From NCBI RefSeq assembly GCF_018998565.1, contig NZ_JAHNZO010000034.1, positions 20,688-84,687 on the forward strand: 64,000 nucleotides of DNA. The letters run 5' to 3'. This DNA is from Paenibacillus oleatilyticus (GTDB taxonomy: Bacteria; Bacillota; Bacilli; Paenibacillales; NBRC-103111). The notes under the pieces are model-generated. The model did no database searches. It was not told the DNA's origin and saw nothing but the letters and a program-made list of their open reading frames with translations. The translations under genes and the position numbers were made by a program. Position 1 is the first letter of the stretch. Each line of letters begins with the position of its first letter. Shown in pieces: positions 35,601-44,157 of this stretch.

Positions 35601-38600
35601 GAAGGCGTTTACAGAGGTCAAGTAAAACGCAATAAAGAAGCGCTGTCCGCTCTCGCGCAAGATGAAGACGTGCAGGAAGCGGTACAGCGGTGGATACGGA
35701 AGAAGAAGTTCGCCAAACTGCTCGAGCTTTGGGTCAAGGGCCTGCATGTCGACTGGTCCGGATTGTACGAAGGCCGCAAGCCGCAGCGGATGAGTCTGCC
35801 GACATATCCGTTTGCCATGGAGCGCTACTGGGCGCCGCAAGCAGGGCGGTCGGCCGCTGCCGGGCCGCTTCCGCCGCAGGCCGCTTGTCTGCATCCGCTG
35901 CTGCATCGCAATACGTCCACACTATCCGGGCAGCGGTTTACGTCCACATTTGGCGGTGGCGAATTTTTTCTGGCCGATCATGTGGTTCGGGGCCGCAAAA
36001 TGCTGCCTGGGGTCGCCTATCTTGAAATGGCGCGAGCCGCCGTGGAGCAAGCAGCCGAATCGGGCATGCGGAAGGATGTAACTGTGAAACTGCGTGACGT
36101 CGTTTGGGCCAGCCCGGTTGCCGTTCATGAAGAACGGGAGCAGGGGAACGTACAGGTTCATCTCGGACTGTATCCGGAAGAGAGCGGAGAGCTGCGTTAT
36201 GAAATCTATGGCTTGGAAGGGCCGGAGGTCGAACACACAGTTCTATATAACCAGGGGAACGCTGTTCTGCAAGAACGGCGCGAAGGAGGCGCTATCGATA
36301 TTGCAGCCTTACTGGCGGTGTGCAATCACAACACGTTGGGTGCGGAACAGTGCTATCGGATATTGGCAGAGGCCGGCTTGAATTACGGGCAAGGCTACCG
36401 GGGAATTGAAAATCTTCATGTCGGAAACCATCAGGCGCTCGCGCAGATCACTCTGCCGACCGTCGTAGCTTCGACTGCGAATGACTATGTGCTTCATCCG
36501 AGCTTGCTGGACTCCGCCGTGCAGGCCTGCATCGGGCTGCGGGCATTCGGTCGCGGAGCGGTCGCTCCGTTTGCGCTTGACGAGATGGAAATTTACAGTT
36601 CATGCACGCCGCGAATGTGGGCATGGGTGCGGCGGTCGAATGTGGCGATGCTCGAAAGTTCCGTGGAGAAGCTGGACATCGATCTGTGCGACGAGCAGGG
36701 CCGACTTTGCTTGCAAATGAAAGGATTGTCCGTCCTGCGGACAGACGAGGGAAGCCATGGCGACAGGAGCGTCCGTGCCGTAAACCGGCAGACAGGAGGG
36801 AAGGATTCGCAGACCAACGTTGTTGCCGGGCTTTTTTCTCCGCAGGGTACAGGGGCATTGCTGCAATACCCGGTGTGGGATACGGTCCCTTTCGAGAAAA
36901 GCGTCTTGACTCCGGCTCCGCAAGACAAGACGGTTTTCGTCGGGGGTACGGAAGATCAGTTGCTCGCCATCCGGCAGCTATATCCGGATGTTCAAACGAT
37001 TCGGCCCGACAATTTGATCGATACGGAGGAGCTTACAACTTTGCTGGATCGGTACGGCCCGATCGATCATCTGATTTGGGCGGCGCCTTCGGCATGGAAT
37101 GGCGCTCTTATTGGCGAACAAACGCTGGATCAGCAGCAGCACGGGCTCATGCAACTGTTCAGAGTAATAAAATCGTTGACCCGTCTTGGCTATGACACAA
37201 GGGAATTAGGTATGACCGTCATCACGAACCGGACGCAGCCTATTCATCGTTCCGACCCGATTCAGCCCGTACATGCAGGAATTCAAGGGCTGGTCGGATC
37301 GCTGGCTAAAGAAATGCCGAACTGGAGCATCCGTCATGCGGATGTGGAGGGGGAAGCGGATTTGCCCGTTCATGAACTGTTCGCCCTGCCTGCCGATCCT
37401 GACGGAAACACATGGGCATATCGGGGACGGGAATGGTATCGGCAAAAGCTGATCGCCGTTCAGCAAGCGGAGCTACCGGCGAAATGCTGCAAAGAAGGGG
37501 GGGTATATGTTGTCATCGGCGGTGCCGGGGGCATCGGCGAAGTATGGAGCGAATACATGCTCCGCACCTATAACGCCAGGCTCATATGGATTGGCAGACG
37601 AGCCTTGGATGAGCGTATTCAGGCGAAGCTGGATAAAATGGCGACGATCGGTCTCCCCCCGCTATACTTGTCGGCCGATGCTTCCGACTACGAAAGTTTG
37701 CAGCAAGCGTATGACGTGATCAAACAGACTTATCCGGCGATCAACGGCGTGATCCACTCGGCGGTCGGGGTGATGGATGAGAGCCTGACCCATATGACGG
37801 AAGAACGCTTCAGGGCCGGGTTATCCGCCAAAATCGACGCCAGTGTTCGCATGGCGCAAGTTTTCGCCAACGAACCGCTCGATTTTATGATGTACTTCTC
37901 ATCGATGAGTTCGTTCAGCAAGCCGCTTGGACAAAGCGGTTATGCGGCAGGTTGTACGTTCGCGGACGCTTTCGCCCATGAACTAGGCCGGGAACTGCCG
38001 TTCCCCGTCAAGGTTATAAACTGGGGGTATTGGGGCGATATCGGAATTGCCGAAATGGTGCCTGCCGCATTCAAACAGCGGCTAATCCGGACAGGAATCG
38101 GGTTCATTGAGCCGGATGAAGCGATGCAGGCTCTGGAGATTTTGCTTGGCAGCTCCGTAAACCGGATGGCCTTCATCCGCACAACGATGCCGAATGCAGT
38201 GGCGGGAGTTAGCCGGGACGACGTGCTGCTCGCGGTTCCCCGCGTTCCGGAAGTGCCTGCGGGGAACTTGCGGCAGCGGATGCCTGCTTCATCTTCCTTC
38301 GTACAGCAGTTGAAGCTGGAAGGAAGCCGTTTCGCCCAGGAGCTGGACAACATGCTTCTTGCCCTATTGGGCGGGCAGCTTCAGGCCAGCGGACTTTTGA
38401 AAGACAGCACGAAGCTGCTGGGGGAATACGCCCGCTGGCTGGACGAAAGCAAATCCGTACTGGCGCGGCATCGTTGGACCGATCGCCCTTCTCCATCGCT
38501 GGACGCCGTCTGGAGCGAATGGGAGGGGCGGAAACAGGCTTGGATGCAGGACCGTAATCTGAAAGCGCAAGTGCAATTGGCGGACGCGATGCTGCGTCAT

Positions 38601-41600
38601 TTGCCCGACATCTTGACAGGGAAAATCCCAGCGACGGACATCATGTTCCCCGACTCCTCCATGCAGCTTGTAGAGGACGTGTACAAGCATAACGCCGTGG
38701 CGGATTACTTCAACGGCATACTTGCCGACACCACTGCCGCCTATGTGGAAGAACGGCTGCATCGGAATCCGCACGCCCAAATTCGCATTCTTGAGGTGGG
38801 TGCCGGAACGGGAGGAACCAGCGCCATTGTTTTGGACAAGCTGAAGCCTTATGCCGGGCATATTGCGGAATATGCCTATACCGATCTGTCGCGAAGCTTT
38901 TTGCTGCACGGCGAACAACATTACGGTGCGGAAAATCATTACTTGAAATGCCGGATTTTCGACGTAGAGAAATCGCCGGCGGAACAGTCGCTGGACATAG
39001 GCGGCTACGATCTGGTGATCGCTGCGAATGTGCTGCACGCGACCCGCAGCATCCGCCGGACTTTGCGCCATGTCAAAGCGCTGCTGAAGGGGAACGGGCT
39101 GCTGCTATTAAACGAATTGACACGTAGTTCTCTGTTCAGCCATCTCACTTTCGGCCTGCTGGAAGGCTGGTGGCGCTACGAAGATGAGCAGCTGCGTATT
39201 TCGGGTTCCCCGGTGCTTGATACGGAGCGTTGGCGGACCGTGCTTGAGCATGCCGGATTCGGGTCCGTGCTGTACCCGGCCGCATCGGCCGCAAGCTTGA
39301 GTCAACAGATTATTGCCGCGAAGAGCGACGGGATGGTCCGTCTGCCCGTTTCAGTGACCGTGCCCGGCCTGCCGGACGAAGCCGAGAGCAAAGACACCCC
39401 GGCTGCCGGGAATCATCATGGGTTTTCCAATCAGAATGGTCCGGAAGCGGAGAAGCAAAGCCTTCGCAAGAGAAGCACCCTTTATTTCAGACAATTGGTC
39501 GGAGAAGTTGTCAAAATCCCGTACGAGCAAATTGACGAGAACGAGTCGCTGGAAGCATACGGCATCGACTCTATTCTGATCGTTCAACTGACGAACAGGC
39601 TGCGCAAGCATTTCAGCGATGTCAGCAGCACTTTGTTTTTCGAATATCGGACTCTCGCGGCATTGATCGGTTATTTCATGGACCGGCACAATGAGGAGCT
39701 TATTGCACTCCTGGGACACGGCGAAACGGAACCGGCGGCCGCAGAGCAAGCGGAGCGGAAGCAGCCCGCTTTGAGCCGGCAGCGAAACGATCTGGCGCAG
39801 CGGACATGGCGGCAGCCGCTTCCGCGAACAGCTCCGCAGCCCTTGCCAGATGCGGGCCCGGCTTGTGCGCCGCAACCGATCGCGGTCATCGGGATGAGCG
39901 GACGTTATCCGCAAGCGAACAATCTGGAGCAATTTTGGGACAATTTAGTTCAAGGCAAAGACTGCATCACCGAAATTCCGGAAGAGCGGTGGCCATTGGC
40001 AGACTTCTATGTGCCGGATCGAAAAACAGCGGTTTCTCAAGGGAAGAGCTACAGCAAATGGGGCGGATTCGTGGATGGTTTCGCCAGCTTTGACCCGCTG
40101 TTCTTCCATATGTCACCGCGGGAAGCCATGGACACAGATCCGCAAGAGCGGCTATTCCTTCAGTCCGTATGGGAAGCCCTCGAAGATGCCGGCTATGCCG
40201 CCGAACTGTTCGCCCGGCAGCACAAAGGCAAAGTAGGGGTGTTCGCCGGCATTACCAAAACAGGCTTCAGCCTGTACGGCCCGGGATTATGGCAGCAAGG
40301 GAGCGAGCTGTTTCCGACGACATCCTTCGGCTCCGTGGCGAACCGGGTGTCCTATTTGCTGAATCTTCACGGCCCGAGCATGCCTGTGGATACGATGTGT
40401 TCTTCATCGCTGACGGCCATCCATGAAGCTTGCGAAAGCTTGCGCAGCGGGGCATGCGAAGCGGCGATTGCGGGCGGGGTGAATCTGTATCTGCATCCTT
40501 CCAACTATGTTGGCTTATGCGCAAAGCGCATGCTGGCAGCGGACGGTAAATGCAAAAGCTTCGCCCAAGACGCGGACGGCTTTGTGCCGGGGGAAGGCGT
40601 CGGCGTTTTTATTTTGAAGCCTTTGTCGAAAGCGGTTCAAGATCGGGATCCGATTCATGCTGTGATTCGCGGAACCGGCATTAACCACGGCGGCAAAACG
40701 AACGGATACACGGTGCCCAATCCGGCGGCGCAAGCGGAGCTCATCCGTGAAACGATGGACAAGGCAGGTGTTCACGCCCGGTCCGTCAGCTATATTGAAG
40801 CTCATGGCACGGGAACGAGTCTCGGCGATCCGATCGAGATCGCCGGGCTGACGCAGGCGTTTCGCAAGGAGACGAGCGAGTCCGGGTATTGCGCAATCGG
40901 CTCGGTAAAAAGCAATATCGGTCATCTGGAGTCGGCCGCAGGCATTGCCGGTCTGACCAAAGTCATTCTCCAAATGAAGCATGGAACGATCGCGCCAAGC
41001 CTGCACGCGCAGGAGCTGAACAGCGAAATCCGCTTTGGCCAAACGCCATTTGTTGTCCAGCAGGACGCTGCGGAATGGAAGAGGCCGGTGATCGAAATCG
41101 GCGGCTTCAGGCAAGAGGTTCCCAGAATCGCCGGCATCTCTTCGTTCGGCGCCGGCGGTGCGAACGCTCACGTCATTGTCGAAGAGTTCACGGCTCAGCA
41201 TGAAGCAGGCAACGGTTCCCGGCCAATCGGCCCCGAGCATCCTGCCGTCATTGTGTTGTCTGCGCGGAATGGAGACAGGCTACTGGCACGGGCCAAGCAG
41301 CTCCTAGCGTTCATCCGCCGCGAGGAAATAAAGGATACGCAGCTGGCCGATGTGGCCTACACTTTGCAGGTCGGCCGCGAAGTTATGGAAGACCGGCTGG
41401 CGTTCACCGCCAGCTCGGTGGAGGAACTTGTCCGAAAGCTGGAAGCATTCGTTGCGAATGGAGCGCAAAATTTTCCTGACGACATCTACACAGGACAGGT
41501 CAAGCGTCTATCTGACGCGCTATCACTCTTTGTTTCCGAAGAAGAGATGCGCGAAACGGTCTTGACCGCGCTTGAACGCAAAATGTACGCCGATCTGTTA

Positions 41601-44144
41601 CAGATGTGGGTAAAGGGCGTGCCGGTCGACTGGAACAAGCTGTACGGGGACATCAAACCTCGTAGAATACGTTTGCCTGCCTACCCTTTCGCCGGCGAAG
41701 TCTATTGGCTGCCGCCGGCTGACGTGAAGCGGCCCATGCCGGCAACGGAAGCGGTGCCTCTATACGGCCCTCTTCATCCGCTTCTGCACCGGAATACGGC
41801 GAATTTGGCGGAACAACGATTCACCTCGACGTTTACGGGACAGGAATTTTTCCTGGCGGACCATCTCGTCAAAGGGCGCAAAGTGCTGCCTGGGGTTGCC
41901 TATCTGGAGATGGCCCGCGCAGCCGTAAAAGAGGCGGCGGCAAAGCAGCATGGCGGACAGAACGTCATATCGCTTCGGAATGTCGTGTGGGCAAGCCCGA
42001 TCCGTGTGACAAGCGGGGAAACGACCGTTCACATCAGACTGTACGAGGATGACAGGAACGAAATCCGGTACGAAATCTATACCGGGGATGCCGCGAATGA
42101 CGGAGGCATGGACACAGAGGTAATTCATGGTCAAGGAAGAGCAGTTCTTCAGGAAGAAGCTTGCGGCACGCTCCGGCTTGATCTCTCTGCCATTCGGGCG
42201 TTTTGTACACGCGAACTGAATTCGGAAGAGTGCTATGCGGCTTTTGCCAAGATGGGACTTGCATACGGGGCAGCTCTGCAAGGCATCGAAGTTTTATATA
42301 CAGGACAAGATCGGGTGCTTGCCAGATTGTCCCTGCCTTCCGAAGCAGCGGATTCGCTGGCTTCTTTCGTGCTGCATCCCAGTTTGCTGGACGCGGCGCT
42401 GCAGTCTTCCATCGGCCTTGCGATCGGCGCCTGGCCCCGTTCGCTGCACATGGATCAACCGATGGTGCCGTACGCGCTGGAGCAAGCGGATGTGCTTCAC
42501 CCATGCGCTTCGCAGATGTGGGCGTATATCCGCTACAGCGAGAACTGCGGCCCGCAGGACCGCGTGCAGAAGCTTGACATTGATGTGTGTGATGACGAAG
42601 GGCGTGTATGCGTACGGCTTAAAGGGTTTACTTCCAAAAGATGGACGCACGACCTATCTGCGGTACAGGCAGCCGATGAGAATGATACGCTCCTCCTGGT
42701 TCCCGAATGGCAGGAGCAGGAGGAGGAAGTCGTTCCGCAGCTTTCCTTCAGCAGCCATATCGTCATGCTTTGCGAGCCTTGGAGCGACAGCGCCATGCAC
42801 GAACTCATTTCGGTAGAGATGGACCCGGCCTTGTGCCTCCGGCTGAATGCCGACAACCTCCAGCGCGTTCCGGGAGGCGAAAGCATAGAGCGCGGCTTTC
42901 CATACGCTGTGTCTCAAGCTTTCGGGCACATTCAGCGCGTATTGAAGTCCAGGCCGGAAGGGCCTGTATTGATTCAACTGCTCACCTCCGGTCAAGGGCA
43001 ATACGAGCTGTATTCGGCTTTATCCGCACTGCTGAAAACCGCCGAACTGGAAAATCCGCGGGTGATTGTGCAAATCATCGAAGCGGAGCCGGGCGAAGAA
43101 GCTCCAGCGCTGATTCGAAAACTGAGGCAAAACAAATCAAGCGCCGGAGACACCTCTATCCGCTATGATCGGGGCAACCGATATACGGAGACGTGGAAAG
43201 AACTGGAAGATACGGGGTCCCCGGAAACAGTTTGGAAGGATGGGGGGATTTACTTAATAACCGGAGGCATGGGCGGGCTAGGTTATGCGACGGCGCTGCA
43301 CATCACCCGCCGTGCGAATGATCCGACCTTAATCGTTACCGGCAGATCCCCAATGGACCGAACACGCGAGCGGCAGTTGCATCAGCTTGAGTCCATGGGT
43401 GCCAAAGTTTTTTACAGGCAGTCCGACGTATCCGATCCGGAAGCCGTAACGGATCTTATGCGCGATATTCGCCGGCAATTCGGGGGTCTGAACGGAATTA
43501 TCCACAGCGCGGGCATAATTCGCGACAGCTTCATGATCAAAAAACCGCTGCATGACATCGATCAGGTTCTGGCTCCGAAAGTAGCGGGCACCGTTTATTT
43601 GGATGAAGCGAGCCGGGACTTCGAACTCGATTTTTTTGTGCTGTTTTCTTCATTATCGGGAATCGCCGGCAATACGGGCCAGGCGGATTATGCCGCGGCC
43701 AACGCTTTTATGGATCGCTATGCGAAATACAGGAATGCATTGGCGGCGGCCGGCGAGCGACACGGCCATACGCTGTCCATCAACTGGCCCCTTTGGGAAG
43801 AAGGCGGCATGCAGATGGATGAGCGGGCGCGCAACAAAATGAAGCAGCTATCCGGCATGACTCCCATGGACCGCGAAACCGGCATGAAGGCGCTCGATCT
43901 GGCGCTTGCTCTGAGGGAGCCGCAAGTTGCGGTCATGTACGGCGATGCCGGCAAAATCAGAAGCTTCATGGGACTGACCGGGCGAGTCGGCTTGAATGCC
44001 GCGAATGCCGATACATCCGCACAGCCGGACCGGGAGGCAATCTGGCGCGAGCTTGTTGAAAAAGTCAGAAGCGGCGAATGCTCGTTGGAACAGTTTACCG
44101 ACCCTGAAGAGCTGGAGAAGCTGTTGGCTACACTTATTCAATAG
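26646..44144 (+). CDS. Trans-AT PKS protein C: MT-ACP-ER-KS3-DH-KR-ACP-KS4-DH-KR-MT-ACP-KS5-DH-KR
   Basis: Giant PKS of 5,832 residues. Module 2 is finished by MT (1-360), ACP (Ser467) and a medium-chain-dehydrogenase type ER (579-907, AAGGVGLIAVQLAKH), placed unusually after the ACP. Module 3: KS3 (Cys1105, DTACSSSL), DH (His1581), KR, ACP (Ser2349). Module 4: KS4 (Cys2627 in ETACSSSL), DH (His3112), KR (Tyr3766, Cys3770), MT (3880-4225, EVGAGTGG), ACP (Ser4309). Module 5: KS5 (Cys4585 in DTMCSSSL), DH (His5073), KR; its ACP is on protein D. The last 40 residues (REAIWREL...EELEKLLATL) look like a helical docking segment. Expected steps: alpha-methyl saturated unit, enoyl, alpha-methyl enoyl, enoyl. 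The ATG has AAGGAG upstream. Confidence 0.93.
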   Translation: MENTRRLNSVHEQLEQLDSVNRLLVKLMWAQLHGLGCFAPHFALNGGTKAFYSKWLQESLNLLRDHRHLLPVNDVNADAETASSFIQEAWKEWDSKLPEWLAHRDLKAHVRLADKTIRHLPDILGGSRLATETMFPESSMELVEGVYKHNAIADYFNETLAKEAANYVHNQAQGAREVRILEIGAGTGGTSEVVFQYLEPLQQSVREYCYTDISKAFLMHAEQTYGSRVPYLVYKIADLSFPFTEQGLEAGAYDFVIASNVLHTTRDIRHTLRIVKTVMKKNGLLLLNEITDKTVINHLTFGLLEGWWQYEDKRLRVPGSPALSAESWRKALQREGFHSIAYPAIEAAHYKQQIIAANSDGVVIQSVTSGSKAAEASSSTAPQRNYADVNKSLSSAAHVGTEAASDRTAADDEEQTSGMAPVPIAVTDQMVEEYVRSAIRESIAGDLKIDEGRIQNDRSFSEYGIDSIIAVHLVNLINKKCGLTLQTTVVFDYNNVDQLVQHIKREHHSTIKTLLHSVKAEVSHTEPAAGVSGGALETTSSGERHSVTAAPRERERIASTAPGRDAPGSAAALVPGRHEVRMIHRAVIEGPSADCDVQIRQAEAPALREDEVRIAVRAFSLNFGDLLCIKGLYPTMPPYPFTPGFEAGGIVVETGTAVTSVRCGDEVIFYAGEPMGGHASAITCHESQVFPKPHGLSFEEACSLPVVAMTAIAAFRRAGIKKGERVLIQTAAGGVGLIAVQLAKHYGAVIFATAGKQAKLEHLRQMGVDYAINYVENDFEQEIKRLTKGEGVDVILNTLAGEALQKGLNCLSRGGRYIEIAMTALKNAKTVDLSGLNHNQSFYSIDLRKLGFEDPELLLSYRNEMLRLIEEGSIRPHVGKVFSFDQLNDAYRFMERREHIGKIAVTIPEPYRFPSATASGSSAPSASAASAAFDGSRLARTNTKEPVAIVGMSGRFARSDHVDELWEHLEKGANLIQEVSRWDLSKYFPDGSGYCNYGSFLEDISAFDPLFFNISGQEASYMDPQQRIFLEESWKALEDAGYAGAGMQGRRCGVYVGCTGTDYRHILGDNPPPQSFWGKAGSIIPARIAYYLDLHGPAIAVDTACSSSLAAVHLACQALWSNEIDLALAGGVFIQSTPQFYIDSNRAGMLSLHGRCHTFDDRADGFVPGEGAGAVVLKRLKDALADGDQIYGVIRGTGMNQDGATNGITAPSAKSQTRLEQEVYDTFQIDPADIQMVEAHGTGTKLGDPIEFQALTSAFARYTSKTAYCAIGSIKTNIGHLATAAGIAGLIKILLSLKNKRIPASLHMQNGNPNIAFEGSPFYVNTTTKDWDAEEGKLRLAAISSFGFSGTNVHMVVEEAPQPSRRKRDLQPGYLIALSARTEHQLRQQAVLLAEHCGRQPADCGDMSYTLLTGRQHLGHRLVCIVRSPEELVARLNSWLEKGRAPQLYTSAVNRNELREQTALKRYADECIRKCSQADNAVAYLENLSAVAELFIQGYELRFEELFPAGAYRRISLPTYPFARDSYWVPPSVDNGNDVRAEREADRIVRLHPLLHVNTSDLSEQRYSSFFTGEEFFLADHIVQGEKVLPGVAHLEWARAAVEHAAGGVGEAHMIQLKNVVWTTPLAVNETDVPVHIGVYPAENGDLAFEIYRETDDEGQRLIYSQGVAVIRERNEVPQADIPALRAECSPSQVTAEAFYDVTREAGIAIGDSLCGIETVFLGREIVLAKLSLPPCISITEGNYVLHPSMMDSALQAAIGYLIGTAVDQAEARKPVLPFALQNLQAYRPCTAGMWAIARYSEGRSASDKVDKLDIDLCDDDGNVCVRMTGFTPRALERRTLQDGGEVGQSVVLVPEWREKEANKEAVKQNYDRHFVILSDPFARWADRIRSDIRDADCTAFSLDGAEAGSEPNLIARRFLDASVQLLEAIQQAIRSGSKERVLIQVVVPNCGRDRLLTGLSGLLQTASQEHPGLHGQVIETGDDEEASALIAKLTENRNGATERLIRYANGKRYVRAWKETEASAAPAAVPWRDKGTYFISGGLGGLGFIFAREIAHQVKGATIILNGRSPLDAEQQAKLRALEIGGNRILYRAADMSDRQAVSLLMQEIQTDFGGLNGIIHSAGITNDRMLRQKSAEEMREVFAPKVDGTVLLDEASAAMNLDFFLLFSSLAGVLGNPGQGDYAAANAFMDEFARHRNEQVAARERSGYTVALNWSLWKDGGMKVSGPAEKMMRRQLGMMPMETGEGMRLFRQAVASGSGQAAVFHGQMDRLTSKLMPVGPAIAVATREMADANSGNHRQRMDSAGTLAGPLSVSLQEALKQTVSRMLKVNRSDLYPDVEFGEYGFDSISFTEFANRLNEQYKLELTPTVFFEHSTIRTLADYLAASHEQELRRVFTVSAAGQHALTHDEAEEIKGASPADSDRRSFRQRDVTVGRPRFGADPNDAAREQERAAAEPIAIIGMSGKFPMADNVNELWTNLKEGKDCISEIPPDRWDWRAYYGDPEQEANKTNIKWGGFMDGVADFDPMFFGISPREADLMDPQQRLLMMYVWKAIEDAGYSPESLSGSRMGLFVGTASSGYNGLFSGANNVIEGYSSTGHVSSVGPNRMSYFLNINGPSEPVETACSSSLVALHRAVQAIRGGDCDTAVVGGVNTILDPSYHISFNKAGMLSEDGRCKTFSDRVDGYVRGEGVGMIFLKKLRDAERDGDHIYGLVRGTGENHGGRATSLTAPNPRAQADLIKSVYAKAQIGPATVTYIEAHGTGTPLGDPIEINGLKTAFAELRQLPDAPPGAVCGIGSIKTNIGHLELAAGIAGVIKVLLQLQHKTLVKTVHFDKLNPYIRLENSPFYIVNENKEWPALRDSRGKELPRRAGISSFGFGGVNAHVLIEEYIPGSAPDAEWRASPDSPALIVLSAKTEQRLLEQARQLLDDLQKRQYPDDQLGRIAYTLQVGRLEMEERLGLIAASVHELKEKLTGYIEHKPDMEGVYRGQVKRNKEALSALAQDEDVQEAVQRWIRKKKFAKLLELWVKGLHVDWSGLYEGRKPQRMSLPTYPFAMERYWAPQAGRSAAAGPLPPQAACLHPLLHRNTSTLSGQRFTSTFGGGEFFLADHVVRGRKMLPGVAYLEMARAAVEQAAESGMRKDVTVKLRDVVWASPVAVHEEREQGNVQVHLGLYPEESGELRYEIYGLEGPEVEHTVLYNQGNAVLQERREGGAIDIAALLAVCNHNTLGAEQCYRILAEAGLNYGQGYRGIENLHVGNHQALAQITLPTVVASTANDYVLHPSLLDSAVQACIGLRAFGRGAVAPFALDEMEIYSSCTPRMWAWVRRSNVAMLESSVEKLDIDLCDEQGRLCLQMKGLSVLRTDEGSHGDRSVRAVNRQTGGKDSQTNVVAGLFSPQGTGALLQYPVWDTVPFEKSVLTPAPQDKTVFVGGTEDQLLAIRQLYPDVQTIRPDNLIDTEELTTLLDRYGPIDHLIWAAPSAWNGALIGEQTLDQQQHGLMQLFRVIKSLTRLGYDTRELGMTVITNRTQPIHRSDPIQPVHAGIQGLVGSLAKEMPNWSIRHADVEGEADLPVHELFALPADPDGNTWAYRGREWYRQKLIAVQQAELPAKCCKEGGVYVVIGGAGGIGEVWSEYMLRTYNARLIWIGRRALDERIQAKLDKMATIGLPPLYLSADASDYESLQQAYDVIKQTYPAINGVIHSAVGVMDESLTHMTEERFRAGLSAKIDASVRMAQVFANEPLDFMMYFSSMSSFSKPLGQSGYAAGCTFADAFAHELGRELPFPVKVINWGYWGDIGIAEMVPAAFKQRLIRTGIGFIEPDEAMQALEILLGSSVNRMAFIRTTMPNAVAGVSRDDVLLAVPRVPEVPAGNLRQRMPASSSFVQQLKLEGSRFAQELDNMLLALLGGQLQASGLLKDSTKLLGEYARWLDESKSVLARHRWTDRPSPSLDAVWSEWEGRKQAWMQDRNLKAQVQLADAMLRHLPDILTGKIPATDIMFPDSSMQLVEDVYKHNAVADYFNGILADTTAAYVEERLHRNPHAQIRILEVGAGTGGTSAIVLDKLKPYAGHIAEYAYTDLSRSFLLHGEQHYGAENHYLKCRIFDVEKSPAEQSLDIGGYDLVIAANVLHATRSIRRTLRHVKALLKGNGLLLLNELTRSSLFSHLTFGLLEGWWRYEDEQLRISGSPVLDTERWRTVLEHAGFGSVLYPAASAASLSQQIIAAKSDGMVRLPVSVTVPGLPDEAESKDTPAAGNHHGFSNQNGPEAEKQSLRKRSTLYFRQLVGEVVKIPYEQIDENESLEAYGIDSILIVQLTNRLRKHFSDVSSTLFFEYRTLAALIGYFMDRHNEELIALLGHGETEPAAAEQAERKQPALSRQRNDLAQRTWRQPLPRTAPQPLPDAGPACAPQPIAVIGMSGRYPQANNLEQFWDNLVQGKDCITEIPEERWPLADFYVPDRKTAVSQGKSYSKWGGFVDGFASFDPLFFHMSPREAMDTDPQERLFLQSVWEALEDAGYAAELFARQHKGKVGVFAGITKTGFSLYGPGLWQQGSELFPTTSFGSVANRVSYLLNLHGPSMPVDTMCSSSLTAIHEACESLRSGACEAAIAGGVNLYLHPSNYVGLCAKRMLAADGKCKSFAQDADGFVPGEGVGVFILKPLSKAVQDRDPIHAVIRGTGINHGGKTNGYTVPNPAAQAELIRETMDKAGVHARSVSYIEAHGTGTSLGDPIEIAGLTQAFRKETSESGYCAIGSVKSNIGHLESAAGIAGLTKVILQMKHGTIAPSLHAQELNSEIRFGQTPFVVQQDAAEWKRPVIEIGGFRQEVPRIAGISSFGAGGANAHVIVEEFTAQHEAGNGSRPIGPEHPAVIVLSARNGDRLLARAKQLLAFIRREEIKDTQLADVAYTLQVGREVMEDRLAFTASSVEELVRKLEAFVANGAQNFPDDIYTGQVKRLSDALSLFVSEEEMRETVLTALERKMYADLLQMWVKGVPVDWNKLYGDIKPRRIRLPAYPFAGEVYWLPPADVKRPMPATEAVPLYGPLHPLLHRNTANLAEQRFTSTFTGQEFFLADHLVKGRKVLPGVAYLEMARAAVKEAAAKQHGGQNVISLRNVVWASPIRVTSGETTVHIRLYEDDRNEIRYEIYTGDAANDGGMDTEVIHGQGRAVLQEEACGTLRLDLSAIRAFCTRELNSEECYAAFAKMGLAYGAALQGIEVLYTGQDRVLARLSLPSEAADSLASFVLHPSLLDAALQSSIGLAIGAWPRSLHMDQPMVPYALEQADVLHPCASQMWAYIRYSENCGPQDRVQKLDIDVCDDEGRVCVRLKGFTSKRWTHDLSAVQAADENDTLLLVPEWQEQEEEVVPQLSFSSHIVMLCEPWSDSAMHELISVEMDPALCLRLNADNLQRVPGGESIERGFPYAVSQAFGHIQRVLKSRPEGPVLIQLLTSGQGQYELYSALSALLKTAELENPRVIVQIIEAEPGEEAPALIRKLRQNKSSAGDTSIRYDRGNRYTETWKELEDTGSPETVWKDGGIYLITGGMGGLGYATALHITRRANDPTLIVTGRSPMDRTRERQLHQLESMGAKVFYRQSDVSDPEAVTDLMRDIRRQFGGLNGIIHSAGIIRDSFMIKKPLHDIDQVLAPKVAGTVYLDEASRDFELDFFVLFSSLSGIAGNTGQADYAAANAFMDRYAKYRNALAAAGERHGHTLSINWPLWEEGGMQMDERARNKMKQLSGMTPMDRETGMKALDLALALREPQVAVMYGDAGKIRSFMGLTGRVGLNAANADTSAQPDREAIWRELVEKVRSGECSLEQFTDPEELEKLLATLIQ

Positions 44145-44157
44145 CGAGGTGCCACCG

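Noticed and set aside
43996..44157. Upstream extension of PKS protein D overlapping the end of protein C
   Set aside because: The ATG at 44158 has GAGGTG before it and begins a typical docking helix; the extension reads protein C sequence in another frame.
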